The notes under the pieces: model-generated | The model's input: only the letters and a program-made list of their open reading frames with translations | What the model was told of the DNA's origin: nothing | The model's database searches: none | Translations under genes and position numbers: made by a program | Shown here: piece after piece, positions 28,661-36,530 of the stretch | Layout of the letters: the number at the start of each line of letters is the position of its first letter | Numbering within the stretch: position 1 is the first letter of the stretch | Origin: Oscillospiraceae bacterium | Lineage (GTDB): Bacteria; Bacillota; Clostridia; Oscillospirales; Acutalibacteraceae | Length of the DNA: 48,874 bases | Assembly: GCA_015065425.1 (NCBI GenBank) | Contig: SVQH01000022.1 | Coordinates: 1 to 48,874, forward strand | Reading direction: 5' to 3'

Positions 28661-29557
28661 ATGTCTGAAATAAGACCTGAAGGTTCACTTATAAATAATG
28701 CCGTCAATAAAAATGCTCTGTCCTCGGTTCAGGGGATAAAAGATGCAATGGTTAAAAATATCATTCTCGAGGGCAGAGCAGCACTGTGTGATAAAGACCA
28801 TAATTTACATATAGACCTTGGTGTTATGAAAGGAATAATACCGAGAAATGAGGGTGCAATAGGAATTGAAGAAGGTTATGTCCGTGATATTGCACTCATA
28901 TCCCGTGTGGGAAAAAGTGTCTGCTTTACCGTGGAAGACATAAGAAGAAATTCTGAAGGAAAGCTTTATGCTATTCTTTCAAGAAAAAAAGCACAGCAGA
29001 AAGCACAGAAGTTTTATGTTGATAATCTTGTCAGAGGCGATGTAATTGATGTAAAGATAACTCATCTTGAAAGCTTCGGTGCCTTCTGTGACATAGGTGC
29101 GGGAATCACGGCACTTTTACCCATAGAAGCCATATCCGTTTCAAGAATACCTCATCCATCAGCAAGATTCTTTGTGGGGCAGAATATAAAATGTATAGTT
29201 GCGGGCAGAGATGAAAGGGGAAGGATATCACTTTCACATAAAGAACTTCTCGGCACATGGGAAGAAAACGCCGCCTTATTCAGAATAGGGGAGACGGTTC
29301 CCGGTATTATCCGTTCCGTGGAAAGCTACGGTGTGTTTATAGAGCTTACACCTAATCTCGCAGGACTTGCAGAATATGACCCCGATGTAAAAGAAGGAAT
29401 GTCCGCCGCCGTATATATTAAAAATATCATTCCGGAAAGAAAGAAAATAAAGCTGATAATCGTTGATTACAACGAAGAAAAACAGTCTCCCGGGGAAATT
29501 AAATATTTCTTCAAAGGAGAGCATCTGGAGCTTAAAGATAATTGGGGTAAAGGATGA
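28661..29557 (+). CDS. S1-domain RNA-binding protein
   Basis: The 298-residue protein contains two clear S1 (OB-fold) modules at about residues 124-193 (RGDVIDVKITHLESFGAFCDIGAGITALLP...ISLSHKELLG) and 206-262 (IGETVPGIIRSVESYGVFIELTPNLAGL). A more diverged one lies at about 35-95 (ILEGRAALCDKDHNLHIDLGVMKGIIPRNEG). It resembles the short S1-like proteins of Clostridia rather than full ribosomal protein S1 with four to six repeats. A role in mRNA binding or translation is likely but not specific. The start has GAAAGGAAG upstream. It is divergent from the DUF951 operon and closes on a strong bidirectional hairpin. Confidence 0.85.
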   Translation: MSEIRPEGSLINNAVNKNALSSVQGIKDAMVKNIILEGRAALCDKDHNLHIDLGVMKGIIPRNEGAIGIEEGYVRDIALISRVGKSVCFTVEDIRRNSEGKLYAILSRKKAQQKAQKFYVDNLVRGDVIDVKITHLESFGAFCDIGAGITALLPIEAISVSRIPHPSARFFVGQNIKCIVAGRDERGRISLSHKELLGTWEENAALFRIGETVPGIIRSVESYGVFIELTPNLAGLAEYDPDVKEGMSAAVYIKNIIPERKKIKLIIVDYNEEKQSPGEIKYFFKGEHLELKDNWGKG

Positions 29558-29586
29558 AATTAATCGGAAATATAATAAATATCAAA

Positions 29587-29629
29587 AACTACCGCATATC
29601 TGCCGTTTTCTGACAGATATGCGGTAGTT
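29587..29629. terminator. Bidirectional terminator between S1 protein and anti-sigma gene
   Basis: A perfect 16-bp stem (AACTACCGCATATCTG / CAGATATGCGGTAGTT) with an 11-nt loop lies between two convergent genes, with A-rich and T-rich flanks. Confidence 0.85.
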
Positions 29630-29631
29630 AT

Positions 29632-30582
29632 TCATATAAATGATGAAATTATTCTGATAAATTCCTTTTTATCGGGAAATAATCCCGACATCTGTATTCT
29701 GAAAAAACAGCCGTCTTTCCTGATATATGCACTGTACAAGACAGGGATTCCCATTTCTTTACCTTCAAACAAAAGAAGGGGAGTTTCATTAATATATGAA
29801 ATATCCGAAACGTGTTTTTTTTCTGTTTCCAGCATGGGTAATTCTTCTGTGGAGGCTTTTACAGAAAAATGACAGCCGTTTTTGAGTATAAAAGAAAAAT
29901 AATTTTTACAGAAAAACTCTGTTTTATCTTCATTATAGCATACAATGTATTTTTCGGAGTGAGTGTTGTCAAGTATTGAATTGCTTTCAATAACGGGAAG
30001 ATAAGAGGGTAATATTTTTGTACCGTACAGATTTTTAAGTTTGTCAATGCCGACCATTTCAATATTTGTAAAGTCTTCGGGTACCGAAGCTGTATCTCCC
30101 GATAAAAGTTCCGATATATCTGCTGTGATAAAAACAGGTTCATTCTGTATATAGTTTCCGTCTTGTGTCGTATTTTCATCCGAAGAAGGCTCATATATGA
30201 ATTGTGTTGAATCAGGTTCAGTTTCTTCCTGATGTGAATGTACTTCAGATGAAGAGATATGCTCTTCATATTCATTATCGGTAAGATTTTCAGATATGTT
30301 TTCATAAGAAGGTTTATCTGAAGTATATTCTTCAGTGGTATTTTCCACGATAGTTTGTATATTCTCTTCAGTTGTCGGTTCTTCTGTCGGCAGGACATGG
30401 GAAGAATCAATAAATTCTTCTTTTATTATAAAACCGGAAAGTACAAATACAAGAACAGCGGCAGAAACTGTTATTATTTTTTTGACAATACCGTGATTAT
30501 TCTTCTTTTTTTCAAAGACAGCATCAGATATTATATCATTGTCCAGTTCACCGAGAATATCAAGAAAGTCATCGTTATTCAT
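29632..30582 (-). CDS. Putative membrane anti-sigma factor
   Basis: A 316-residue single-pass protein: a short cytoplasmic N-terminus (MNNDDFLDILGELDNDIISDAVFEKK), one membrane helix at about residues 34-53, then a long Thr/Glu/Ser-rich extracellular linker (about 60-150) and a folded C-terminal domain (GCHFSVKASTEELPMLETEKKHVSDIS...RKDGCFFRIQMSGLFPDKKEFIRIISSF). The gene overlaps the ECF sigma gene by 4 bp (ATGA), the usual arrangement for a sigma factor and its membrane anti-sigma. I infer that the cytoplasmic tail holds the sigma factor and that the outer domain senses a signal. The outer domain family is not recognised with certainty. A classical zinc anti-sigma motif is not visible. Confidence 0.65.
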   Translation of the reverse strand: MNNDDFLDILGELDNDIISDAVFEKKKNNHGIVKKIITVSAAVLVFVLSGFIIKEEFIDSSHVLPTEEPTTEENIQTIVENTTEEYTSDKPSYENISENLTDNEYEEHISSSEVHSHQEETEPDSTQFIYEPSSDENTTQDGNYIQNEPVFITADISELLSGDTASVPEDFTNIEMVGIDKLKNLYGTKILPSYLPVIESNSILDNTHSEKYIVCYNEDKTEFFCKNYFSFILKNGCHFSVKASTEELPMLETEKKHVSDISYINETPLLLFEGKEMGIPVLYSAYIRKDGCFFRIQMSGLFPDKKEFIRIISSFI

Positions 30583-31136
30583 ACATCGTACCCCTCCTTT
30601 TCAAGATATTCTTTGAGTTTTTTTCTTGTTCTGAAAAGCAAAATTTTTACCTTGCTTTCACTTATACCGAAGAAAGATGATATTTCACTGACGGAGGCAA
30701 AAAACCAGTATCTTTGTAAAAATATTCTTCTTTTTTCATCGGGAAGTGTTTTTATAAAAGAAAAAATAAACTCCCGCAATTCACTTGACAGTAATATATC
30801 ATCGGGAGCTTCAGAGGAAGAAAAAACATCTTCGAGTTCATTAAGACTTATGATGTATTCGCTGTTTCTTTTTTCCGCTTTATTATAGCGGTATTTTTTT
30901 AGTGCAAGATTTCTTGTTATTTTGCAAAGATATGCTGACAGATTATCGGGCGGAGAGTTTTTAATACTGTTCCAAGCTGCAAGAAAAGTATCGTTTACGA
31001 CCTCTTCAGCTTCCTCTTTTGAGCACAGAACACCATAGGCAAGCTTATAAAGTAACTTGCCGTATTTTATCTCAGCTTCTTTTATAGCTGCGGTATCCTG
31101 TTTTTTAAATAGCTCAATAATCAGTGCATCATCCAT
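30579..31136 (-). CDS. ECF-type RNA polymerase sigma factor
   Basis: The 185-residue protein has sigma region 2 (KLLYKLAYGVLCSKEEAEEVVNDTFLAAWNSI, about residues 28-59), a short linker and region 4 (LPDEKRRIFLQRYWFFASVSEISSFFGISESKVKILLFRTRKKLKEYL) with the helix-turn-helix for the -35 element. It lacks regions 1 and 3, as in the ECF group. The start has only a weak upstream purine site, so translation may be coupled to the dockerin-like gene 20 bp before it; its end overlaps the putative anti-sigma gene. The three genes form one unit. Confidence 0.92.
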   Translation of the reverse strand: MDDALIIELFKKQDTAAIKEAEIKYGKLLYKLAYGVLCSKEEAEEVVNDTFLAAWNSIKNSPPDNLSAYLCKITRNLALKKYRYNKAEKRNSEYIISLNELEDVFSSSEAPDDILLSSELREFIFSFIKTLPDEKRRIFLQRYWFFASVSEISSFFGISESKVKILLFRTRKKLKEYLEKEGYDV

Positions 31137-31156
31137 TAAAGTGTCTTTCTTAAGCT

Positions 31157-31780
31157 TTATTCAAGTCCCACGGAAATACGGAGTATTGTTCTTGCATCAG
31201 ATGCTGTCAGCCTTCCGTCGCCGTTCATATCACCTAAAAGCCACGGAAAATCCTCCTTGTTTTCAAGTCCTACGGAAATACGAAGAACCGTTCTTGCACT
31301 TGCGGATGTAACTTTATTATAGCACATAATATCACCCGGTGTATATAAAGCAAAATGACTTTCGGGAAAAGTAACTTCGGGTACAAAGTTTTTCAGAAAT
31401 GCTTCATAGCCTGTTTTACCTACAGCCAGAGCCTTATCGGCAATGCCTTTAATATAAATTTTTGCCGCATATAAGGATGCGTCTATAAGATTACTGTCAG
31501 TCAGTTTTATTGCGAGAACATAAAAAGGCGGAGAAATATGGGGATTGTCATCTCTGTAGGCGGCAATTACGGAAATATCTTTTATTACGGAAATTCCGTA
31601 ATTGTCGGGATTGAGAAATTCCCGGTGGTCATTGAAAATTTTCTCATAGGGTGTATTCTTATATGATGCTTTCGTGTACATTATTATGTAGTCGGTATCT
31701 TCATTTTCCGTTGCAAAAGCAGGCAGAGAAAAAACAAAAAGAAGAATTACAGTCAGAAACAGTGATATTATTTTTTTCAT
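31157..31780 (-). CDS. Secreted protein with a C-terminal dockerin-like module
   Basis: The 207-residue protein starts with a signal peptide (MKKIISLFLTVILLFVFSLPAFATE). Residues 25-140 form an unrecognised domain with YIIMYTKASYKNTPYEKIF and FYVLAIKLTDSN. The last 60 residues contain two copies of a dockerin type I half. The second, GDMNGDGRLTASDARTILRISVGLE, keeps the calcium loop DxNxDGxxxxxD. The first, GDIMCYNKVTSASARTVLRISVGLE, has lost most ligands. The DNA of the two copies is still nearly identical (around 31165 and 31264). Dockerins plug proteins into cohesin scaffolds. The ribosome site is AAAGGAG. It is the first gene of the ECF sigma/anti-sigma unit. Confidence 0.8.
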   Translation of the reverse strand: MKKIISLFLTVILLFVFSLPAFATENEDTDYIIMYTKASYKNTPYEKIFNDHREFLNPDNYGISVIKDISVIAAYRDDNPHISPPFYVLAIKLTDSNLIDASLYAAKIYIKGIADKALAVGKTGYEAFLKNFVPEVTFPESHFALYTPGDIMCYNKVTSASARTVLRISVGLENKEDFPWLLGDMNGDGRLTASDARTILRISVGLE

Positions 31781-31831
31781 AGCATTCAGCTCCTTTCATC
31801 TATTAAGTACCGAAATAATATGAAAGGTTAC

Positions 31832-31860
31832 AAAAAAATCCCGGAATTTTTTTCCGGGAT
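31832..31860 (-). terminator. Terminator of the fucosidase gene
   Basis: ATCCCGGAA / TTCCGGGAT with a 5-nt loop is followed on the minus strand by TTTTTT. It lies 9 bp beyond the fucosidase stop. The sequence just past it on the same strand, TGTAAC-N14-CGGTA, has an ECF-promoter look and could drive the dockerin-sigma unit, but the spacing is short. Confidence 0.85.
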
Positions 31861-31868
31861 AAATTTTG

Positions 31869-33347
31869 TCAGATGAGTTCAATCCTAAAGCAAACGGGAA
31901 ATGTTGTGCCTGTTTTTTCGTAGTCTGTGATGCGAAGAGAGTTTTCGTCTCTTTCGTATTTTATTTCCTTGTCGCTTCCGAGAAGGGTAATATTTTTTAT
32001 GCCAAGTCCTGCTCTGTTTGTGTAGAAAAGGCTTTTTATTTCAACTGTATTCCCGTCGGGGAGCATCTGGAAAGCATAGATACAGCCGTTTTTATATGTA
32101 AAACGGAAATCCTTTGCGGTGTAGCCCTTGTTATCGTTATCCTTGAAGAAGCCTTCTTCAACATTCACTTCACCTTCACCGAATTTTTTCCAGTACGTCG
32201 TGCCGTAAATGCCTTCACCGTTGGTTTCAAGCCATTTTCCGATAGCTCTTAATATCTCGGCTTCTTCTTCAACTATTGTTCCGTCGGGAGCGGGGCCGAT
32301 GTTGAGAAGCATGGAGCCGTTTTTGCTGACTATATCAATGAAGTCGCATATTATCTGTTCGGGAGTCTTGAATTCATTATCCTTTATATATCCCCAGGAG
32401 CGTTTACTTACCGATGTGCAGGTCTGCCAGGGAACGGGGGAGATGTCGGTAAGTGCCCCTCTTTCCACATCAAATGTGGCAACGGTGGGGGGATAAGCGT
32501 TGTGCTTATAGTTTATGGTGACTTCCTCGCCCCATTCTTCTGCTCTGTTATAGTAATAAGCAGCGATTTTCTTAAGGTAAGGCTTGAAACAGTTATTGTG
32601 TATCCACCAATCAAAATAAAGAGATCTCGGACGGTATCTGTCAACAAGCTCACAGGTGCGAACCATCCAGTCGGTAAGGTATTCTTCCGTGGCACCCTCG
32701 GCTTCAATATCCCAGGTGGTCTCTCCCATATTCTGAGGACAGAAAGCATCGTTATATACTGCAGGACCGTAAAAATCCTCATATTCGCCCGATGAAATAT
32801 CGCTGGAGAATTCTCTGCCGGGATTCATGAAGAAATAATGCTCTGCTCTGTGAGTTGATGTGCAGAATGAAATATCATTTTTAATAAGAGAGTCTCTGAG
32901 TTCTCCGAGATAATCCCTTTTTGCACCCATTTCGCAGATATTCCAGCGGTTGAAATCGGTGTTGTACATAGCGAAACCGTCGTGATGCTCTGCTACGGGC
33001 ATGACATATTTTGCACCCGCATCTTTGAAAAGCTCAGCCCACTTGTCGGCGGAGAAATTTTCGAGCTTGAACATCGGGATAAAATCTTTATATCCGAATT
33101 TATCCTGAGTACCGAAATGGTCTATATGATACTGATACTCACGGCATCTTTTATCATACATAGACCTTGAATACCATTCGTTTCCGAAGCCCGGAACGGC
33201 ATAAAGCCCGAAATGGATAAAAATACCGAACTTACCGTTTGTAAACCAATCGGGAGCCTTATGTCCCGAGAGAGAAGCCCAGTCATCCTTATATTTTCCC
33301 TTTGCGATTACATCATCAATCAGTTTTAAATATTCTTTCTGTGTCAT
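31869..33347 (-). CDS. Alpha-L-fucosidase, family GH29
   Basis: This 492-residue enzyme matches GH29, which releases L-fucose from glycans by a retaining mechanism. Motifs include WFTNGKFGIFIHFGLYAVPGFGNEWY, the HHDGFAMYNTDFNRWN histidine pair and PRSLYFDWWIHNN, whose aspartate is the likely nucleophile. The later NGSMLLNIGPAPDGTI segment is also typical. There is no signal peptide, so it acts on imported fucosylated oligosaccharides. The ribosome site is GGGGCGG. It follows xylA on the same strand with only a 371-bp multi-hairpin element between them, so readthrough from the sugar operon is plausible; no separate promoter is evident. Confidence 0.92.
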   Translation of the reverse strand: MTQKEYLKLIDDVIAKGKYKDDWASLSGHKAPDWFTNGKFGIFIHFGLYAVPGFGNEWYSRSMYDKRCREYQYHIDHFGTQDKFGYKDFIPMFKLENFSADKWAELFKDAGAKYVMPVAEHHDGFAMYNTDFNRWNICEMGAKRDYLGELRDSLIKNDISFCTSTHRAEHYFFMNPGREFSSDISSGEYEDFYGPAVYNDAFCPQNMGETTWDIEAEGATEEYLTDWMVRTCELVDRYRPRSLYFDWWIHNNCFKPYLKKIAAYYYNRAEEWGEEVTINYKHNAYPPTVATFDVERGALTDISPVPWQTCTSVSKRSWGYIKDNEFKTPEQIICDFIDIVSKNGSMLLNIGPAPDGTIVEEEAEILRAIGKWLETNGEGIYGTTYWKKFGEGEVNVEEGFFKDNDNKGYTAKDFRFTYKNGCIYAFQMLPDGNTVEIKSLFYTNRAGLGIKNITLLGSDKEIKYERDENSLRITDYEKTGTTFPVCFRIELI

Positions 33348-33363
33348 AAAACCGCCCCATGCA

Positions 33364-33734
33364 TCATAATTTAACGGCGATAGCCGATAAATTATGATAG
33401 TGATATTTCTGCTTTGCAGAAGTGATATTGCCCTTTCGGGCAGTGGTATTTATTCCTGCGGAATAAGTTATATTTTTGTCTTCGACAAAAGTTAAGGAAG
33501 GCATAAACGCCTTGTTCCGCTTCGCTCTATACGCTCGTGCCTTTGGCACATCGCTGAAGTTTGTTATTCATAGCAGTGCGTAGCACATATAATGCTAACC
33601 GCAGGTTCCGAAGCTTTGCGAAGCAAAATACAACTCGGCGAAGCCGAATAACACTGTGCGAAGCGCAATAAAACTCACACCCGAGTGTGAATATAACTAT
33701 CATAATTCAGCAGTCCGGAACTGCTGAATTATGA
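33364..33734. repeat. 371-bp multi-hairpin palindromic element (MITE-like) between xylA and fucosidase
   Basis: Both ends are long hairpins opening with TCATAATT and closing with AATTATGA: 33364-33397 (arms joined by GATA, one mismatch) and 33700-33734 (perfect 15-bp stem, CCGGA loop). Next to them lie TAGTGATATT (left) and the inverted AATATAACTA (right). Inside, short hairpins recur about every 22-25 bp: TTCTGCtttGCAGAA (33407), TGCCCtttcGGGCA (33429), TTATTCCtgcGGAATAA (33450), TTTTGTCttcGACAAAA (33474) on the left; TTTGCgaaGCAAA (33615), TCGGCgaaGCCGA (33635), TGTGCgaaGCGCA (33655), TCACACccgaGTGTGA (33675) on the right. No coding sequence is convincing. The xylA stop codon lies within the right-end hairpin. 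Confidence 0.8.
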
Positions 33735-35048
33735 ATTAAACAGCAAGCTGTTTAATATTCCCTGAAGTCTTTCCTGTTTGCCTGAGCAGGGAATTTCCGT
33801 ATTGCCGAGATTTTCTGCATAAGCACTTAATTCCTCAAGAGAGGTTTCTCCGTCAATGATTTTTTTGCCGATTCCGTCACAGAAAGAAGAATATTTATTT
33901 TTAACGAATTCATCAATTCTGCCGTCTTCGATTATTTTTGCGGCATTAATAAGACCGAGTGCAAAGGCATCCATACCGAGAATAAATGCTTCAAACATGT
34001 CCTCATAAGTGTTGGAGGGTCTTCTTGTCTTTGCATCGAAGTTAAATCCGCCCGTAAGACCGCCTGCTTTTATTACTTCGTACATACACATAGTTGTTTC
34101 ATATACATCATAGGGGAATTCGTCCGTGTCCCAGCCGAGAAGTAAGTCACCCTGATTTGCGTCGATGGAGCCGAGCATTCCGTTTATTGCAGATGTTCTG
34201 AGTTCATGCTGGAAAGTATGACCTGCAAGTGTTGCATGGTTTGCTTCAATGTTCATCTTGAAATCTTTGTCAAGACCGTACTGACGAAGGAAGCCGATTG
34301 CGGTTGCCGCATCAAAATCATACTGGTGCTTCATAGGCTCTTTAGGCTTGGGCTCAATATAGAAGTCACCCGTAAAACCGATGCTTCTGCCGTAAGTGAC
34401 TGCCATTTTCATAAGACGGGCAATGTTTTCCTGTTCAAACTTCATGTCGGTGTTGAGAAGTGTTTCATAACCTTCTCTTCCGCCCCAGAAAACATATCCT
34501 TTACCGCCGAGCTTTACGGTGATATCAAGTGCTTTTTTAATCTGTGCTGCTGCAAAGCAGAAAACCTCTGCGGAATTTGTGCTTCCCGCACCGTTCATAA
34601 AACGGGGATTTGAGAACATATTTGCAGTACCCCAGAGACACTTTACACCTGTTTCCTTCATTTTTCCGAGAATATAGTCGGAAATTTCGTCAAGACGCTT
34701 GTTTGTTTCCTTTATGTCATCTGCTTCGGGAACGAGGTCAACATCGTGGAAGCAGAAATATTCAATACCGAGCTTCTGCATAAATTCAAATCCCGCATCA
34801 ACTTTTGCGAATGCGTGTTCCATTGTACCTTTTTCAGCACCGAAGGATTTATCAGCAGTATCTCTTCCGAACATATCCGTACCTGCAGCACCGAGATTGT
34901 GCCACCAAGCCATAGCAAAAGGAAGATGTTCTTTCATCTTTTTGCCGAGAATAACCTTTTCGGCATCATAGAACTTAAATGCAAGAGGATTTTTTGAAGA
35001 AGCACCCTCGTATTTTATTGAATCAATATTCTTAAAAATTTCACTCAT
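33729..35048 (-). CDS. xylA: Xylose isomerase
   Basis: XylA converts D-xylose to D-xylulose. The 439-residue length and the motifs [92 protein letters not shown] and [18 protein letters not shown] identify the group II enzyme, with the catalytic histidine and the two metal sites intact. The ribosome site is GAGGT. It is the third gene of the GH27-xylB-xylA string (12-bp gap to xylB). Its last codons and stop fall in palindromic DNA (33729-33756) at the border of the multi-hairpin element, so the C-terminal tail LFNS could have been altered by insertion. Confidence 0.97.
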   Translation of the reverse strand: MSEIFKNIDSIKYEGASSKNPLAFKFYDAEKVILGKKMKEHLPFAMAWWHNLGAAGTDMFGRDTADKSFGAEKGTMEHAFAKVDAGFEFMQKLGIEYFCFHDVDLVPEADDIKETNKRLDEISDYILGKMKETGVKCLWGTANMFSNPRFMNGAGSTNSAEVFCFAAAQIKKALDITVKLGGKGYVFWGGREGYETLLNTDMKFEQENIARLMKMAVTYGRSIGFTGDFYIEPKPKEPMKHQYDFDAATAIGFLRQYGLDKDFKMNIEANHATLAGHTFQHELRTSAINGMLGSIDANQGDLLLGWDTDEFPYDVYETTMCMYEVIKAGGLTGGFNFDAKTRRPSNTYEDMFEAFILGMDAFALGLINAAKIIEDGRIDEFVKNKYSSFCDGIGKKIIDGETSLEELSAYAENLGNTEIPCSGKQERLQGILNSLLFNS

Positions 35049-35060
35049 TTTTATCTTACC

Positions 35061-36521
35061 TCATTTAATATTTTTGAATACACCCTTAAGAGCAGGGTAT
35101 ATCTGTCTGTATTTATTGTATCTGTCCTCATATAAAGCGGTGAGTTTACTGTCTGGTATGATAAATTCTGCAATTTCCGTAAGCTCGGATACGGCTTCAT
35201 TTACGGAAGGATATAAGCCTGTTCCCACCATTGCGAGTATTACGGCACCCATTCCGGGTCCCTGTTCGGTTTTCAGTATATTGAGCTTTATTCCGAGTAC
35301 ATTTGCTAAAATTTTTCTCCATAAAGGACTTTTTGCACCGCCGCCCACAAGACAGCTTTCGGTTATATCAAGTCCGAAGCCTTTTGCCACTTCAAAAGAG
35401 TCTCTTATTGCAAAGGAAACGCCTTCAAGGACGGCAAGTACCATATCTTCTCTTTTTGTGTCAAGGGAAAGACCGAGGAAAACTCCCCTTGCATCAGTAT
35501 CGTTTATGGGGCTTCGCTCTCCCATGAGATAGGGGAGGAAGTATATACTGTTGTTGCCGAGATTTTCATCATTTATGTCCTTCTGAAGTAAACCGAAATC
35601 ATTTTCCTTCAGTATATCTTCGGAGAACCATTTATTGCATGATGCGGCAGACAGCATACAGCCCATAAGATGATATTTCCCGTCAGCATGGCAGAAAGAG
35701 TGAAGGGAATTGACTTCATCCACGGAAAAGCTGTCACTTGAAATGAATACGGTTCCTGATGTGCCGAGCGAAATGTTGCATCTTCCGTTGCCTACAGTAC
35801 CGGTTCCTATTGCCGCTGCGGCATTGTCGCCTGCACCTGCAACGACCTTAGCGAAGGGGAGCCTGAATTCTTTTTTCACTTCTCCGATAACTTCACTGCT
35901 TTCAAACAAACAGGGCATCATACCCTCTGAAATGCTGCAAATACTGAGCATTTCTTTTGACCAGCAACGCCTTTTTACATCAAGAAGAAGCATTCCCGAT
36001 GCATCAGAATAATCACAGGCATGAACTCCCGTAAGAAGATAGTTTATATAGTCTTTCGGGAGCATTATTTTCTTTATTTTTCTGAAATTTTCGGGTTCAT
36101 TTTCTTTTAACCACAAAATTTTCGGGGCAGTAAAGCCTGCAAAGGCAATGTTTCCCGTATACTGTGAAAGTTTTTCTTTACCGATTATATTATTGAGATA
36201 TTCTACCTCTTTTTCGGTTCTTCCGTCATTCCATAAAATTGCGGGACGGATGACTTCATCATTTTCATCGAGTATTACAAGACCGTGCATCTGTCCTGCA
36301 ACGCCTATACCTTTTATAAGGGCAGTGTCAATGTTTTCCGTTATCTCACGCAGAGCTGCTTTTGTTCCTCTCCACCACTCTGCAGGGTCCTGTTCGGACC
36401 AGCCTTCACGGGGAAATATAAGAGGATATTCTCTTGAAGCGGTTTTCAGTATGTTTCCTTTTTCATCGGAAAGAAGCAGCTTTACGCTTGATGTTCCGAG
36501 ATCTATTCCTATATAAAACAT
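35061..36521 (-). CDS. xylB: Xylulokinase
   Basis: XylB phosphorylates D-xylulose to xylulose 5-phosphate, feeding the pentose phosphate pathway. The FGGY-kinase fold is shown by YIGIDLGTSSVKLLL at the N-terminus, SEQDPAEWW, GVAGQMHGLVILD, ILWNDGR, GAGDNAAAAIGTGTV, SLGTSGTVF and the late LVGGGAKSPLWRKILANVLG. At 486 residues it is of normal length. It starts 9 bp after the GH27 stop with AAGGAG upstream, and is followed by xylA, so the two pathway enzymes are made from one message. Confidence 0.96.
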   Translation of the reverse strand: MFYIGIDLGTSSVKLLLSDEKGNILKTASREYPLIFPREGWSEQDPAEWWRGTKAALREITENIDTALIKGIGVAGQMHGLVILDENDEVIRPAILWNDGRTEKEVEYLNNIIGKEKLSQYTGNIAFAGFTAPKILWLKENEPENFRKIKKIMLPKDYINYLLTGVHACDYSDASGMLLLDVKRRCWSKEMLSICSISEGMMPCLFESSEVIGEVKKEFRLPFAKVVAGAGDNAAAAIGTGTVGNGRCNISLGTSGTVFISSDSFSVDEVNSLHSFCHADGKYHLMGCMLSAASCNKWFSEDILKENDFGLLQKDINDENLGNNSIYFLPYLMGERSPINDTDARGVFLGLSLDTKREDMVLAVLEGVSFAIRDSFEVAKGFGLDITESCLVGGGAKSPLWRKILANVLGIKLNILKTEQGPGMGAVILAMVGTGLYPSVNEAVSELTEIAEFIIPDSKLTALYEDRYNKYRQIYPALKGVFKNIK

Positions 36522-36530
36522 ATTTTCTCC

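Noticed and set aside
33364-33549. 61-codon minus-strand reading frame in the multi-hairpin element as a gene
   Set aside because: Its codons are formed by the hairpin repeats themselves and no ribosome site precedes it.
33364-33734. CRISPR array
   Set aside because: The hairpins have regular spacing but the stems differ from each other; there are no identical repeats with unique spacers and no cas genes.
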